This document shows positions 8,809-16,738 of a stretch of 64,000 bases of DNA, piece by piece. This DNA is from CBDDGJ01 sp965199285. GTDB lineage: Bacteria; Pseudomonadota; Alphaproteobacteria; RS24. The notes under the pieces were generated by a model that did not search any database, was not told where the DNA came from, and worked only from the letters and a program-made list of their open reading frames with translations. The translations under genes were made by a program, and so were the position numbers. Location of the stretch: the NCBI GenBank assembly GCA_965199285.1, contig OZ240687.1, positions 1,302,001 through 1,366,000 on the forward strand, read 5' to 3'. Every line of letters starts with the position of its first letter. Within the stretch, counting starts at the first letter, position 1.

Positions 8809-10608
8809 TCAATCATCCATTTTTAAAGCCGCAATAAAGGCCGATTGCGGAATCTCTACCTTACCAAATTGACGCATTTTTTTCTTGCCTTCTTTTTGTT
8901 TATCGAGAAGTTTTCGTTTGCGGCTAACATCGCCGCCATAGCATTTTGCAGTCACATCTTTACGCAAGGCAGCAATGGTTTCCCGCGCGATGATTTTGCC
9001 ACCCAAAGCGGCCTGAATCGGGATCTTGAACAAATGGCGCGGGATAAGATCTTTCAACCTTTCGCACATAGCGCGCCCCCGACTTTCAGCGCGTTCCCGA
9101 TGCACAATCATGGAGAGCGCATCCACCGGCTCGCTATTGACTAAAATCGACATTTTCACCAAATCCCCCTCGCGATAATCGGAAATCTGATAATCAAAAC
9201 TCGCATAGCCTTTTGAGACAGATTTTAAGCGGTCATAAAAATCAAACACCACTTCATTTAAGGGCAGTTCATATTCCAGCATTGCGCGATTGCCGGCATA
9301 GCTGAGATTTTTTTGCCGCCCGCGCCGGTCTTCGCATAATTTCAAGACCGCCCCCAAATATTCATCCGGCACCAGAATAGAGGCATTAATCCATGGTTCT
9401 TGAATATGGTCGATTTTCATAATATCGGGCATATCCGCCGGATTATGTAATTCTGTCACGCTCTCATCGCTCATATGAAGCTCATATACCACGCTTGGCG
9501 CGGTGGTGATAAGGTCAATGTCAAATTCGCGTTCAATCCGCTCGCGGATAATCTCTAAATGCAGCAGCCCCAAAAATCCACAGCGAAAGCCAAAGCCCAA
9601 AGCAGCTGAATTTTCGGTTTCATATTCAAAGCTCGCATCATTAAGGCGCAGCTTTGCCATCGCCTCGCGCAAATCTTCAAACTGGCTGCTATCGGTGGGG
9701 AAGAGGCCACAAAACACCACCGGTTGCGATGGCTTAAAGCCGGTAAGCGCGGCCGCACAAGGGCGTTTATCTTCGGTGATTGTATCGCCGACATTAGTAT
9801 CCGCAACTTGTTTAATGGCGGCGGTAAAAAAGCCAATCTCGCCTGGTTGAAGCGCGGCGACGGTTTCGGTTTTGGGCAAAAACACCCCAATCCGGTCAAT
9901 CGGATAGGTCGCGCCATTACTCATCATCCGGATTTTCTGCCCCTTTTTCATCACCCCATCAATAATCCGCACCAGCACCACCACGCCAAGATAGGCATCA
10001 TACCAGCTATCAACCAGCATCGCTTTTAGGGGCGCATCCGCATCGCCTTTGGGGGCAGGCAGATGGTTCACAATCGCTTCCAACACCTGATCTATGCCAA
10101 TGCCGGTTTTGGCGGAAATCTCAATCGCATTATCGGTGTCAAGCCCGATCACTTCTTCAATTTGCTGGCAGACGCGGGCGGTATCAGCGGCGGGCAAATC
10201 AACCTTATTGAGAACCGGAATAATATCATGGTCAACCTCAATCGCCTGATACACATTGGCAAGCGTTTGCGCTTCAACCCCTTGGCTGGCATCCACCACC
10301 AGCAATGAGCCCTCGCAGGCCGCCAAAGAGCGGTTCACCTCATAGGCAAAATCAACATGCCCGGGGGTGTCAATGAGATTGAGAATATAATCCTCGCCAT
10401 TTTCAGCCCGATAAGACAGGCGCACGGTTTGCGCCTTAATGGTGATGCCGCGTTCGCGCTCAATCTCCATATTATCAAGCACTTGTTCTTGCATTTCCCG
10501 CGCGCTTAACCCGCCGGTAAGCTGGATTAACCGATCCGCAAGGGTGGATTTGCCGTGATCAATATGGGCGATAATCGAAAAATTACGAATATGTGAATGC
10601 GCGGTCAT
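8809..10608 (-). CDS. lepA: Elongation factor 4 (LepA)
   Basis: 599 residues, the family length. G1 AHIDHGKST, the switch region RERGITIKAQTV, G3 DTPGHVDFAYE and G4 NKVDLPAAD identify the GTPase domain. The C-terminus has the LepA-specific domain (GKIIARETIAALRKDVTAKCYGGD...RKRKLLDKQKEGKKKM), which separates it from EF-G and TypA. It acts on stalled or back-translocated ribosomes. A family 1 repeat copy points at its start from 60 bases upstream. Confidence 0.97.
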   Translation of the reverse strand: MTAHSHIRNFSIIAHIDHGKSTLADRLIQLTGGLSAREMQEQVLDNMEIERERGITIKAQTVRLSYRAENGEDYILNLIDTPGHVDFAYEVNRSLAACEGSLLVVDASQGVEAQTLANVYQAIEVDHDIIPVLNKVDLPAADTARVCQQIEEVIGLDTDNAIEISAKTGIGIDQVLEAIVNHLPAPKGDADAPLKAMLVDSWYDAYLGVVVLVRIIDGVMKKGQKIRMMSNGATYPIDRIGVFLPKTETVAALQPGEIGFFTAAIKQVADTNVGDTITEDKRPCAAALTGFKPSQPVVFCGLFPTDSSQFEDLREAMAKLRLNDASFEYETENSAALGFGFRCGFLGLLHLEIIRERIEREFDIDLITTAPSVVYELHMSDESVTELHNPADMPDIMKIDHIQEPWINASILVPDEYLGAVLKLCEDRRGRQKNLSYAGNRAMLEYELPLNEVVFDFYDRLKSVSKGYASFDYQISDYREGDLVKMSILVNSEPVDALSMIVHRERAESRGRAMCERLKDLIPRHLFKIPIQAALGGKIIARETIAALRKDVTAKCYGGDVSRKRKLLDKQKEGKKKMRQFGKVEIPQSAFIAALKMDD

Positions 10609-10674
10609 AGCCCATGCATATAGCCTAAGTTTTTTGCGCTGGCAATCTGTAGAAAAGCTAGCATGGTGAAAAGA

Positions 10675-10930
10675 TATATAACCTTATCGCTTTGACATTC
10701 TCTCTTTTTATGATAGTCTTTTGGTAGTGCTAGCAAAATCTAGTACAGGGGGATTAGAATCCCTCAATGGCACGTGGCTATGTGACAACAGCCATAAAAC
10801 GAAATGTCACTTTGACGTTGATATAACGTCGGGGTGACGGCGTTATAAAACAGGTCACCCGACTAAAGGCGTCGTGGCCGATCGTGTCATTGGTTATTCT
10901 AACACCCCGGCACCAGAGTTTTTTCTGGTG
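10675..10930 (-). repeat. Family 1 structured repeat, copy 1 (C4-antisense-like, no intact peptide)
   Basis: Read on the minus strand it starts with a hairpin CACCAGA/TCTGGTG (10911-10930), then GCCGGGGTGT, then a closing helix (arms 10883-10892 and 10765-10774, CAATGACACG with CGTGCCATTG), an inner inverted repeat GTCGGGTGAC/GTCACCCCGAC, and serial hairpins GGGATT/AATCCC and CTAG/CTAG, ending in TATCATAAAAAGA. Order and spacing match copies 2 and 3, but the arm sequences differ. The peptide frame of those copies is interrupted here. The element ends about 65 bases before lepA on the same strand. Confidence 0.75.
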
Positions 10931-10961
10931 TCGTTTTGTTTTGAAAATGAAAGGAAAACCA

Positions 10962-11159
10962 ATGCAGGATTATAATTTTTGGGCAGACTTACTTAGTAAA
11001 TTCTACTCATCATCTGACTTTGTAAAAACAATATGGATTATCTCTTTCACCATCATCATTGTCACCATGATGCTAGGCGTGAGAAATGCCGCACGCTGGA
11101 TAAGTGATAGGCGCAACAAAGATAATTCAAATAAACGAATAGAAATGGATGATTTCTAA
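10962..11159 (+). CDS. Small single-pass membrane protein, unknown function
   Basis: 65 residues. The ATG at 10962 is chosen because AAAGGAAAA lies just upstream; an in-frame GTG at 10884 falls inside the repeat. An N-terminal amphipathic part (DYNFWADLLSKFYSSSDFV) is followed by one membrane helix (IWIISFTIIIVTMMLGV) and a charged tail. It resembles short alphaproteobacterial hypothetical proteins starting with DxWxDLL, but I know no function. Its stop overlaps the stop of pheT on the other strand. Confidence 0.6.
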   Translation: MQDYNFWADLLSKFYSSSDFVKTIWIISFTIIIVTMMLGVRNAARWISDRRNKDNSNKRIEMDDF

Positions 11160-13543
11160 CCGCGTAATTGCGCGCCGGTTTCGCTCACGACTTTATCGAT
11201 AATCGCGGTCATAATGGCATCAATTTCAGAATCAGTAAGGCTTGTCGTTTGTGGTTGCAGAGTGATTTCAAAAGCAAGTGATTTCTTGCCTTGTTCGGCT
11301 AAATTGCCGCCGGTAAACAAGTCAAAAAGACGAATATTCTGAATATATTTTTTTTCTGCACTACGGATGGCTTTTAGAAGCTGGGTGGCTTCAACTTGCG
11401 TATCCACCTCAAAGGCAAGGTCACGGGTTACGGTTTGTAAGCTCGCTAAATGCAGCGCCGCTTTTGCATTTGTGTCTTTTTGTTTTGGCGCGGGTAACGC
11501 ATCGGGGAAAATCTCAAACGCAACCGCCTGATGGCTGAGGTTAAACGCTGATATAATGCGGGGGTGAAGTTCACCAAAATATCCCAAACTCTGGCGCGGG
11601 TTTTGGAAAAGCCTTCCTGCCCGACCGGGATGATAATAATCCGGCACAGTGCGGTCGGTTTGGATATTTTCGGGCGCAATGCCAAGCGCCGAAAATGTGC
11701 TTAGTGCATCTTGCTTGGCACAAAATAAATCTACGTCTTGCGCCTGCGCTTGCCAATGGCGCGGCTGTTGGTCGCCAGTGCGCAAGCCCGCATAAACATT
11801 TATCTGATGCGGTGCATCGGCGATAAATTGCGCCCCAATTTCAAACAATGCCAAATCATGAAAGCCTCTATTTTGATTGCGTTCCGCCGCCGCCAATAGG
11901 CTTGGCAAAAGCGAGGGGCGCATGGCTGATAATTCGGACGAGATTGGGTTAGCAAGCATGATAAGCGCATCATTGGTAAAAAGACGCGCATGCTCTTCGC
12001 TTACAAAACTATAAGTCACGGTTTCCATCATACCGCATGCGGCAAGCGCGCGGCGCGCGGCGCGTGCTCGTTTTTGCGGCACGGTGAGGATGGGTTGTGC
12101 CACCTCATGCAAGCGCGGCAAAGGCGTTGCTGGTACATGCTCTAAGCCATGAATACGGGCAATGTCTTCAACCAAATCCGCCGCCCCCTCAATATCAGGC
12201 CGCCAGCTTGGCGGCGTGACCTGCCAGTGCGCCTTTTGTGTCTTCACCGCAAAGCCCAAAGCGGTAAGAATATCTTGCATCTGTTTATCTGAAAGAATTA
12301 TGCCAGTAAGCCGTTCGGTAAGTGAAGGGGTGAATTTAATGCTTTTGGATTCTACGTGCGGCGCTTCGGATAATTCTATCTGGCTCGGCGTACCGCCACA
12401 TATTTCAATAATCATTTGCGTCGCCAGCGCAAGACCGGTCTCCACACTATCCGGATCAATGCCGCGTTCAAACCGATAACGCGCATCGCTCACAATATTA
12501 TGATGCCGTCCAGCCTGTGCAACTGTGATAGGGTCAAAATAAGCGCTTTCAATAAATACATTCACCGTCTCATCAGTGCTGCCAGATGCCAGCCCGCCCA
12601 TAATGCCAGCAAGCCCAAGTACCCCGCTCTCATCCGCAATCACGCAATCGGTTTTGGTAAGCCTGTAGTCTTTTTCATCCAAAGCCGTAAATGTTTCGCC
12701 CGCTTGCGCCAGCCTTGCGCTGATATTGCCATTTAGCTTATCGGCATCATAAACATGTAACGGGCGGGTTTGATCGTAAGATATATAATTGGTGATATCC
12801 ACCAGCGCGTTAATGGGGCGCAAGCCAATCGCGGTTAAGCGGTCTTGCAGCCATTGCGGGGAAGGCTGATTTTTCACCCCGCTTATCATCCGACCCGCAA
12901 AACGGGTACAGGCTTTGCCATCAATCATAATTTTAATCGGGCAGGGCGCGTCACCCTTAGGGGCAGAAATTTTTTCAGGCTTTAGCGTGCCCAACCCTGC
13001 CGCTGCCAAATCGCGGGCAATGCCGCGTACCCCTAAACAATCAGGCCGGTTTGGGGTGATGCCAATTTCAATCATTGGGTCAAGCCGCCCAAGCGCTTGC
13101 GCCGCCGGTGTACCAATTTCAATTTCGAGGTCAAGCTCGATAATGCCATCATGCTCATCCGAAATGTCAAGCTCGGCGGCTGAACAAAGCATCCCGAAAC
13201 TCTCAACCCCGCGAATTTTTGCTTTTGAAAGTACCATCCCATTGGCAGGGATGGTTGCACCGACCGGTGCAAAAATACCGCGCAAGCCTTGGCGTGCATT
13301 GGGTGCGCCACAAACCACTTGCAGCTCTTCCGTCGCGGTTTTGACGGTGCAGAGTTTTAACTTATCGGCATCAGGATGCGGCTGTACGGTGATAATTTCC
13401 GCCACCTGAAAATCCGCAAGCTGGGCGGCAGGGTCGTTTACCGCTTCCACTTCCAACCCAATCCGTGTGAGCGTATCGCAAATCTGGGTAAGTTCGGCAG
13501 CCGTATCAAGATGCTCTTTGAGCCAGGCAAGGGTAAATTTCAT
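11156..13543 (-). CDS. pheT: Phenylalanine-tRNA ligase beta subunit
   Basis: 795 residues, the usual length. An N-terminal tRNA-binding domain (about 40-150, with VCGAPNARQGLRG), B3/B4 editing region, B5 domain (SLTERLTGIILSDKQM...) and the C-terminal ferredoxin-fold anticodon-binding domain (PQTTSLTDSEIDAIMTAII) are in the expected order. It forms the alpha2-beta2 enzyme with PheS, encoded 10 bases upstream in the same operon. Confidence 0.97.
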   Translation of the reverse strand: MKFTLAWLKEHLDTAAELTQICDTLTRIGLEVEAVNDPAAQLADFQVAEIITVQPHPDADKLKLCTVKTATEELQVVCGAPNARQGLRGIFAPVGATIPANGMVLSKAKIRGVESFGMLCSAAELDISDEHDGIIELDLEIEIGTPAAQALGRLDPMIEIGITPNRPDCLGVRGIARDLAAAGLGTLKPEKISAPKGDAPCPIKIMIDGKACTRFAGRMISGVKNQPSPQWLQDRLTAIGLRPINALVDITNYISYDQTRPLHVYDADKLNGNISARLAQAGETFTALDEKDYRLTKTDCVIADESGVLGLAGIMGGLASGSTDETVNVFIESAYFDPITVAQAGRHHNIVSDARYRFERGIDPDSVETGLALATQMIIEICGGTPSQIELSEAPHVESKSIKFTPSLTERLTGIILSDKQMQDILTALGFAVKTQKAHWQVTPPSWRPDIEGAADLVEDIARIHGLEHVPATPLPRLHEVAQPILTVPQKRARAARRALAACGMMETVTYSFVSEEHARLFTNDALIMLANPISSELSAMRPSLLPSLLAAAERNQNRGFHDLALFEIGAQFIADAPHQINVYAGLRTGDQQPRHWQAQAQDVDLFCAKQDALSTFSALGIAPENIQTDRTVPDYYHPGRAGRLFQNPRQSLGYFGELHPRIISAFNLSHQAVAFEIFPDALPAPKQKDTNAKAALHLASLQTVTRDLAFEVDTQVEATQLLKAIRSAEKKYIQNIRLFDLFTGGNLAEQGKKSLAFEITLQPQTTSLTDSEIDAIMTAIIDKVVSETGAQLRG

Positions 13544-13553
13544 ATCTCTATCC

Positions 13554-14630
13554 TCACCCGCTTAGCCCGCGCGCCAAATCCGGAATATTGAGCGGCACAA
13601 AGCCATAATGTTTGAGCCAGCGTTGATCGGCTTCAAAAAAATCACGCAAATCAGGAATCCCATATTTTAACATGGCAAGCCGATCCAGCCCCATGCCAAA
13701 AGCAAAGCCCTGCACCTTATCGGGGTCGAGCTTCACCGCCCGCAACACATTGGGATGCACCATGCCAGAGCCACCCACTTCCATCCAGCTATCGCCCTTA
13801 CCCATTTGCAAGACACCATTTTCAACACTGCCCCGAATATCCACCTCCATGCTTGGTTCGGTGAAGGGGAAATAGCTTGGGCGGAACCGAATTTCCAGCT
13901 CATCAACTTCAAAAAAGCTGGCGAGAAAATTTTGCAATGTCCATTTCAAATGCCCTAAATGAATATGCTGGTCGATAACCAGCCCTTCAATTTGATGAAA
14001 CATCGGCGTATGCGTTTGGTCGCTATCACAACGATAAGTACGCCCTGGGGCAATAAACCGAAAGGGCGGCGTGCCTTCTTCCATCGTGCGGATTTGTACA
14101 GGGCTGGTATGGGTGCGCAACACTTGTTGTTCATCCCCCGCAATATAAAATGTGTCATGCATTTGCCGCGCAGGGTGCGATTGGGGAATATTAAGAGCGG
14201 TGAAATTATAATAATCGCTTTCAATATCTGGCCCATCCGCAATATCAAATCCCATATCGGCGAAAATCGCGATCAGCTCATCCAATGCTTGGCTGAGCGG
14301 ATGCACCCGCCCTGCCTGAGGCTCGCTTTGCCAAACCGGAAGCGTGATATCTTCTGTCTCTTGCACCAAACGTTGATTTAGACTCTCGGTTTCAAGCACT
14401 TTTTTGCGTGCCGCGATGGCAGCGGTGATTTTGCTTTTCAGACCATTAATCAACGGGCTTTGAACCTGCCGCTCTTCTTGGCTCATCTGCCCTAATGTTT
14501 TGAGAAGCGCAGAGATTCCCCCCTTTTTGCCAAGCGCCCGCACTCTTATCTCTTCAAGCGTGGCACTATCGCTGGCGGCCGCGATGGCGGCGGTTAAATC
14601 AGTTTCTAATTGCGCGATTTCGCCGGTCAT
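13554..14630 (-). CDS. pheS: Phenylalanine-tRNA ligase alpha subunit
   Basis: 358 residues from the ATG at 14630, preceded by GGAGGGATAT; the open frame extends 37 codons upstream but that part is unrelated to the family. Class II motifs are seen: motif 2 GRTYRCDSDQTHTPMFHQ and motif 3 GFAFGMGLDRLAMLKYGI. It catalyses charging of tRNA-Phe. It sits between rplT and pheT in the classic rpmI-rplT-pheST order. Confidence 0.97.
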   Translation of the reverse strand: MTGEIAQLETDLTAAIAAASDSATLEEIRVRALGKKGGISALLKTLGQMSQEERQVQSPLINGLKSKITAAIAARKKVLETESLNQRLVQETEDITLPVWQSEPQAGRVHPLSQALDELIAIFADMGFDIADGPDIESDYYNFTALNIPQSHPARQMHDTFYIAGDEQQVLRTHTSPVQIRTMEEGTPPFRFIAPGRTYRCDSDQTHTPMFHQIEGLVIDQHIHLGHLKWTLQNFLASFFEVDELEIRFRPSYFPFTEPSMEVDIRGSVENGVLQMGKGDSWMEVGGSGMVHPNVLRAVKLDPDKVQGFAFGMGLDRLAMLKYGIPDLRDFFEADQRWLKHYGFVPLNIPDLARGLSG

Positions 14631-14652
14631 ATATCCCTCCGATAAGGGGGTA

Positions 14653-15009
14653 TTATTGCAATGCCGTCCGCGCTTTTTCAACCAAAGCTGCAAACGCGGC
14701 GGGTTGATGAACCGCCAGATCCGCCAAAACTTTCCGATCAATTTCGACCGATGCTTTGTTCAAGCCATCGATTAAGCGGCCATAGGTGAGGCCATTTTGT
14801 CGGGCGGCAGCGTTAATGCGTTGAATCCATAAAGCGCGGAAATTGCGCTTTTTGGTACGCCGGTCGCGATAGGCATATTGCCCCGCTTTGGTAACCGCTT
14901 GCTTGGCAACCCGAATGGTATTTTTGCGGCGGCCATAATAGCCTTTTGCCTGTTTTAGAACTTTTTTGTGGCGTGCATGAGAGGTCACACCGCGTTTGAC
15001 ACGAGACAT
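14653..15009 (-). CDS. rplT: 50S ribosomal protein L20
   Basis: 118 residues, full length. The very basic N-terminus (MSRVKRGVTSHARHKKVLK) and the conserved WIQRINAAARQNGLTYGRL identify L20. A run of G (GGGGGGAAAT) before the ATG is the ribosome site. In other bacteria L20 represses its own operon by binding the leader; no leader structure was worked out here. Confidence 0.98.
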   Translation of the reverse strand: MSRVKRGVTSHARHKKVLKQAKGYYGRRKNTIRVAKQAVTKAGQYAYRDRRTKKRNFRALWIQRINAAARQNGLTYGRLIDGLNKASVEIDRKVLADLAVHQPAAFAALVEKARTALQ

Positions 15010-15018
15010 ATTTCCCCC

Positions 15019-15216
15019 CTAACTATTTGGCAACCAGCCGCGCACATGTTTGCTTTCGGTTTTCGATAAAACCGCCGTGCCGCGCTTATTGCGAATTTGT
15101 TTATTGCTACGTTTAATCATGCCGTGGCGCTTGCCGGTTTGGGCGGCTTTCACCTTACCAGAGGCGGTAAGTTTGAAGCGCTTTTTCGCACCACTTTTGG
15201 TTTTCATTTTGGGCAT
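15019..15216 (-). CDS. rpmI: 50S ribosomal protein L35
   Basis: 65 residues from the ATG at 15216, which has AAAGGAGAGC just upstream; an ATG six codons earlier is not needed. MPKMKTKSGAKKRF and KRHGMIKRSNKQIRNKRG are diagnostic. First gene of the rpmI-rplT-pheS-pheT operon. infC, often upstream in other bacteria, is not present. Confidence 0.97.
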   Translation of the reverse strand: MPKMKTKSGAKKRFKLTASGKVKAAQTGKRHGMIKRSNKQIRNKRGTAVLSKTESKHVRGWLPNS

Positions 15217-15375
15217 TTTGCTCTCCTTTATCATGTCATCTTTTCAAAAGTATTATGTCAGATGACGAGTTCACATTTGCATCGACATGGCAGCCCATTT
15301 TCAGCCAGCCAATGCCCTTCATTTACCGTGAAGGATGGCTTCCTTATAGTCAAAAAAACTGATATTGCAAGAGCT

Positions 15376-16092
15376 ATGAACCAAAAATCATATATTATCG
15401 CGCATCGCGGCGGCATGAAATATTGGCCAGAAAATACGCTGCCTGCCTTTGCGGGGGCGATGGCCTCTCAGCGAGAGGGAAACGGCGCAGATGGGATAGA
15501 ATGTGATTTACGGATTTCAGCCGATGGGCAGCTTGTGCTGCATCATGATGCGCAAATTTCCGAACCGCCGCATAAGCTCATATATCAAGAAAAAGCTGCC
15601 ACTCTTGGACTGCCCTTATTTACCGAATTATGCGCGCTCATGCGCGCCCAAGCGCCGCCGCATTTCAAGCTCTATGTCGAGCTTAAAAGCACCCGCCAGC
15701 CGGATGAACGCAGCGCGCTTATGGCGGCATTTTTGCGCGATATTACGCTTTATGAGAATTTATATGAGCATCTTTATTTGGTGAGTTTTGACTGGCGGCT
15801 GATCAATATAATTCGCGCCCGCAAGCCCGATATACGCCATTATTATACCAGTGCGCCATTTGCCGATACGGGCTTAAACGGGGCTGATATTATTGCAAAG
15901 ATTAGCAAATATAAGGGGCAGGGCTGGTTTGCTTATCATGAAGATTTAACGCCGGCGCTGATTAATATGGCGCATGAACAGGGCTTGCGGATCGGCGCGT
16001 GGACGATAAATGACCCCGCCCGCATCAAACACCTCGCCAATGCCGGCGTGGAAGCGCTGATCACGGATGACCCCTATATTGCGCGGGAATAA
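15376..16092 (+). CDS. Glycerophosphodiester phosphodiesterase (UgpQ-like)
   Basis: 238 residues from ATG 15376, where the domain begins at once (IIAHRGGMKYWPENT); the frame is open further upstream but overlaps rpmI and shows no homology. Catalytic and metal residues are seen in HRGGMKYWPENT, GIECDLRISADGQLVLHHD and YVELKST. It splits glycerophosphodiesters into glycerol-3-phosphate and alcohol. No signal peptide, so cytoplasmic. It diverges from rpmI. Confidence 0.88.
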   Translation: MNQKSYIIAHRGGMKYWPENTLPAFAGAMASQREGNGADGIECDLRISADGQLVLHHDAQISEPPHKLIYQEKAATLGLPLFTELCALMRAQAPPHFKLYVELKSTRQPDERSALMAAFLRDITLYENLYEHLYLVSFDWRLINIIRARKPDIRHYYTSAPFADTGLNGADIIAKISKYKGQGWFAYHEDLTPALINMAHEQGLRIGAWTINDPARIKHLANAGVEALITDDPYIARE

Positions 16093-16128
16093 ATGGAATA
16101 GTTGCGTGGAAATAGAAACAGGCTGAGA

Positions 16129-16156
16129 GGTTACAAGGGAATAGGCGCATGTCATC
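16129..16156 (+). repeat. Short remnant of a family 1 repeat tail
   Basis: GGTTACAAGGGAATAGGCGC plus CATGTC here matches, with two changes, the sequence that follows the tail of copy 3 (minus strand at about 52569-52595). It lies 25 bases ahead of copy 2 in the same orientation and is not followed by the rest of an element. I read it as a leftover of a second, largely deleted copy. Confidence 0.45.
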
Positions 16157-16180
16157 CGCATAATAAATTGAAAGAGTGGT

Positions 16181-16530
16181 GTCGGGGTGAGATTGACTTA
16201 TTTTCTACGTTCTTAGAGTCTTTTTAGCTTTCGCCTTTTCTATAGGACTCCCACCCCGACATAATTTAGTGAGATGGCAACCAACATATTTTTTGCAAAA
16301 TAGTTGGTGCCGGGGTGTTACAATAACCAATGTATCTAATCGGCCGCGACGTTTTTACCGCAGGCGGCTATTTTATAGCGTCGCCACCCCAGCGCATGAA
16401 AGCACATGGGATGGCAAGTCGTTTTATGGCTGTTGCCAACAGCCAAGATACATTAGGGGATTGTAATCCCCCGTGCTGGAACTCCCAGCATTGCAAGCAG
16501 ACTATCATAAAAAGATATAGGGTTGCAAGG
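16181..16530 (+). repeat. Family 1 structured repeat, copy 2 (C4-antisense-like element with Ash-like frame)
   Basis: About 350 bases, close to copy 3 throughout. In order: GTCGGGGTG (16181-16189) paired with CACCCCGAC (16252-16260); hairpin ACCAAC/GTTGGT (16280-16308); GCCGGGGTGT; closing helix AATGTATC (16329-16336) with GATACATT (16447-16454); inside it GCGACG/CGTCGC and GGCTGTT/AACAGCC (16428-16444); then GGGGATT/AATCCCC (16456-16471), GCTGG/CCAGC (16475-16489) and a conserved tail with TATCATAAAAAGATA. Arms vary between copies but remain paired. It lies between the GDPD gene and the end of mutL. Confidence 0.85.
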
Positions 16531-16536
16531 GGCTAG
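16330..16536 (+). CDS. Possible Ash-like small peptide inside family 1 repeat
   Basis: 68 codons from an ATG within the closing helix of the repeat. The central part GRDVFTAGGYFIASPPQRMK and GMASRFMAVANS is nearly the same as in copy 3, and the length difference is a multiple of three, so the frame is kept. The pattern GYFIASP...MASxFMAVANS recalls the short phage-derived proteins called Ash (from memory, not searched). No good ribosome site is seen. The frame may be real or a by-product of a conserved RNA. Confidence 0.35.
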   Translation: MYLIGRDVFTAGGYFIASPPQRMKAHGMASRFMAVANSQDTLGDCNPPCWNSQHCKQTIIKRYRVARG

Positions 16537-16540
16537 AAGC

Positions 16541-16738
16541 GCGCCCTATTTATCGCCGTATCAATATGATCTCGCTTTACTTCTCTCCCCGCAATGTTGC
16601 ATAGCTGCTTGCGGCAAAAGAGGAGCAACATGATTCCGGATAGGGGCGCTCGGTTGATGTGGTTCTTTATTGACAGAGCTCATGTGAAGCGGCAGCGCCA
16701 GCTGCTCGCGTGAACTTAATAAAGCCGTGAGCGAAAAA
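16541..16738. other. Spacer between family 1 copy 2 and mutL
   Basis: Holds a 22-base block (16560-16581, containing ATGATCTCGCTTTAC) that recurs after copy 3 at 52539-52560 in the same relation to the element. The rest shows no gene, terminator or repeat I can support. Confidence 0.5.

Noticed and set aside
8845..9144. Long open frames on the strand opposite lepA and other large genes
   Set aside because: They mirror strongly conserved genes and have no codon or homology support of their own.
10884..10961. Longer N-terminus for the small membrane protein, from GTG 10884
   Set aside because: The extension is encoded by the family 1 repeat and lacks a ribosome site; the ATG at 10962 has AAAGGAAAA upstream.
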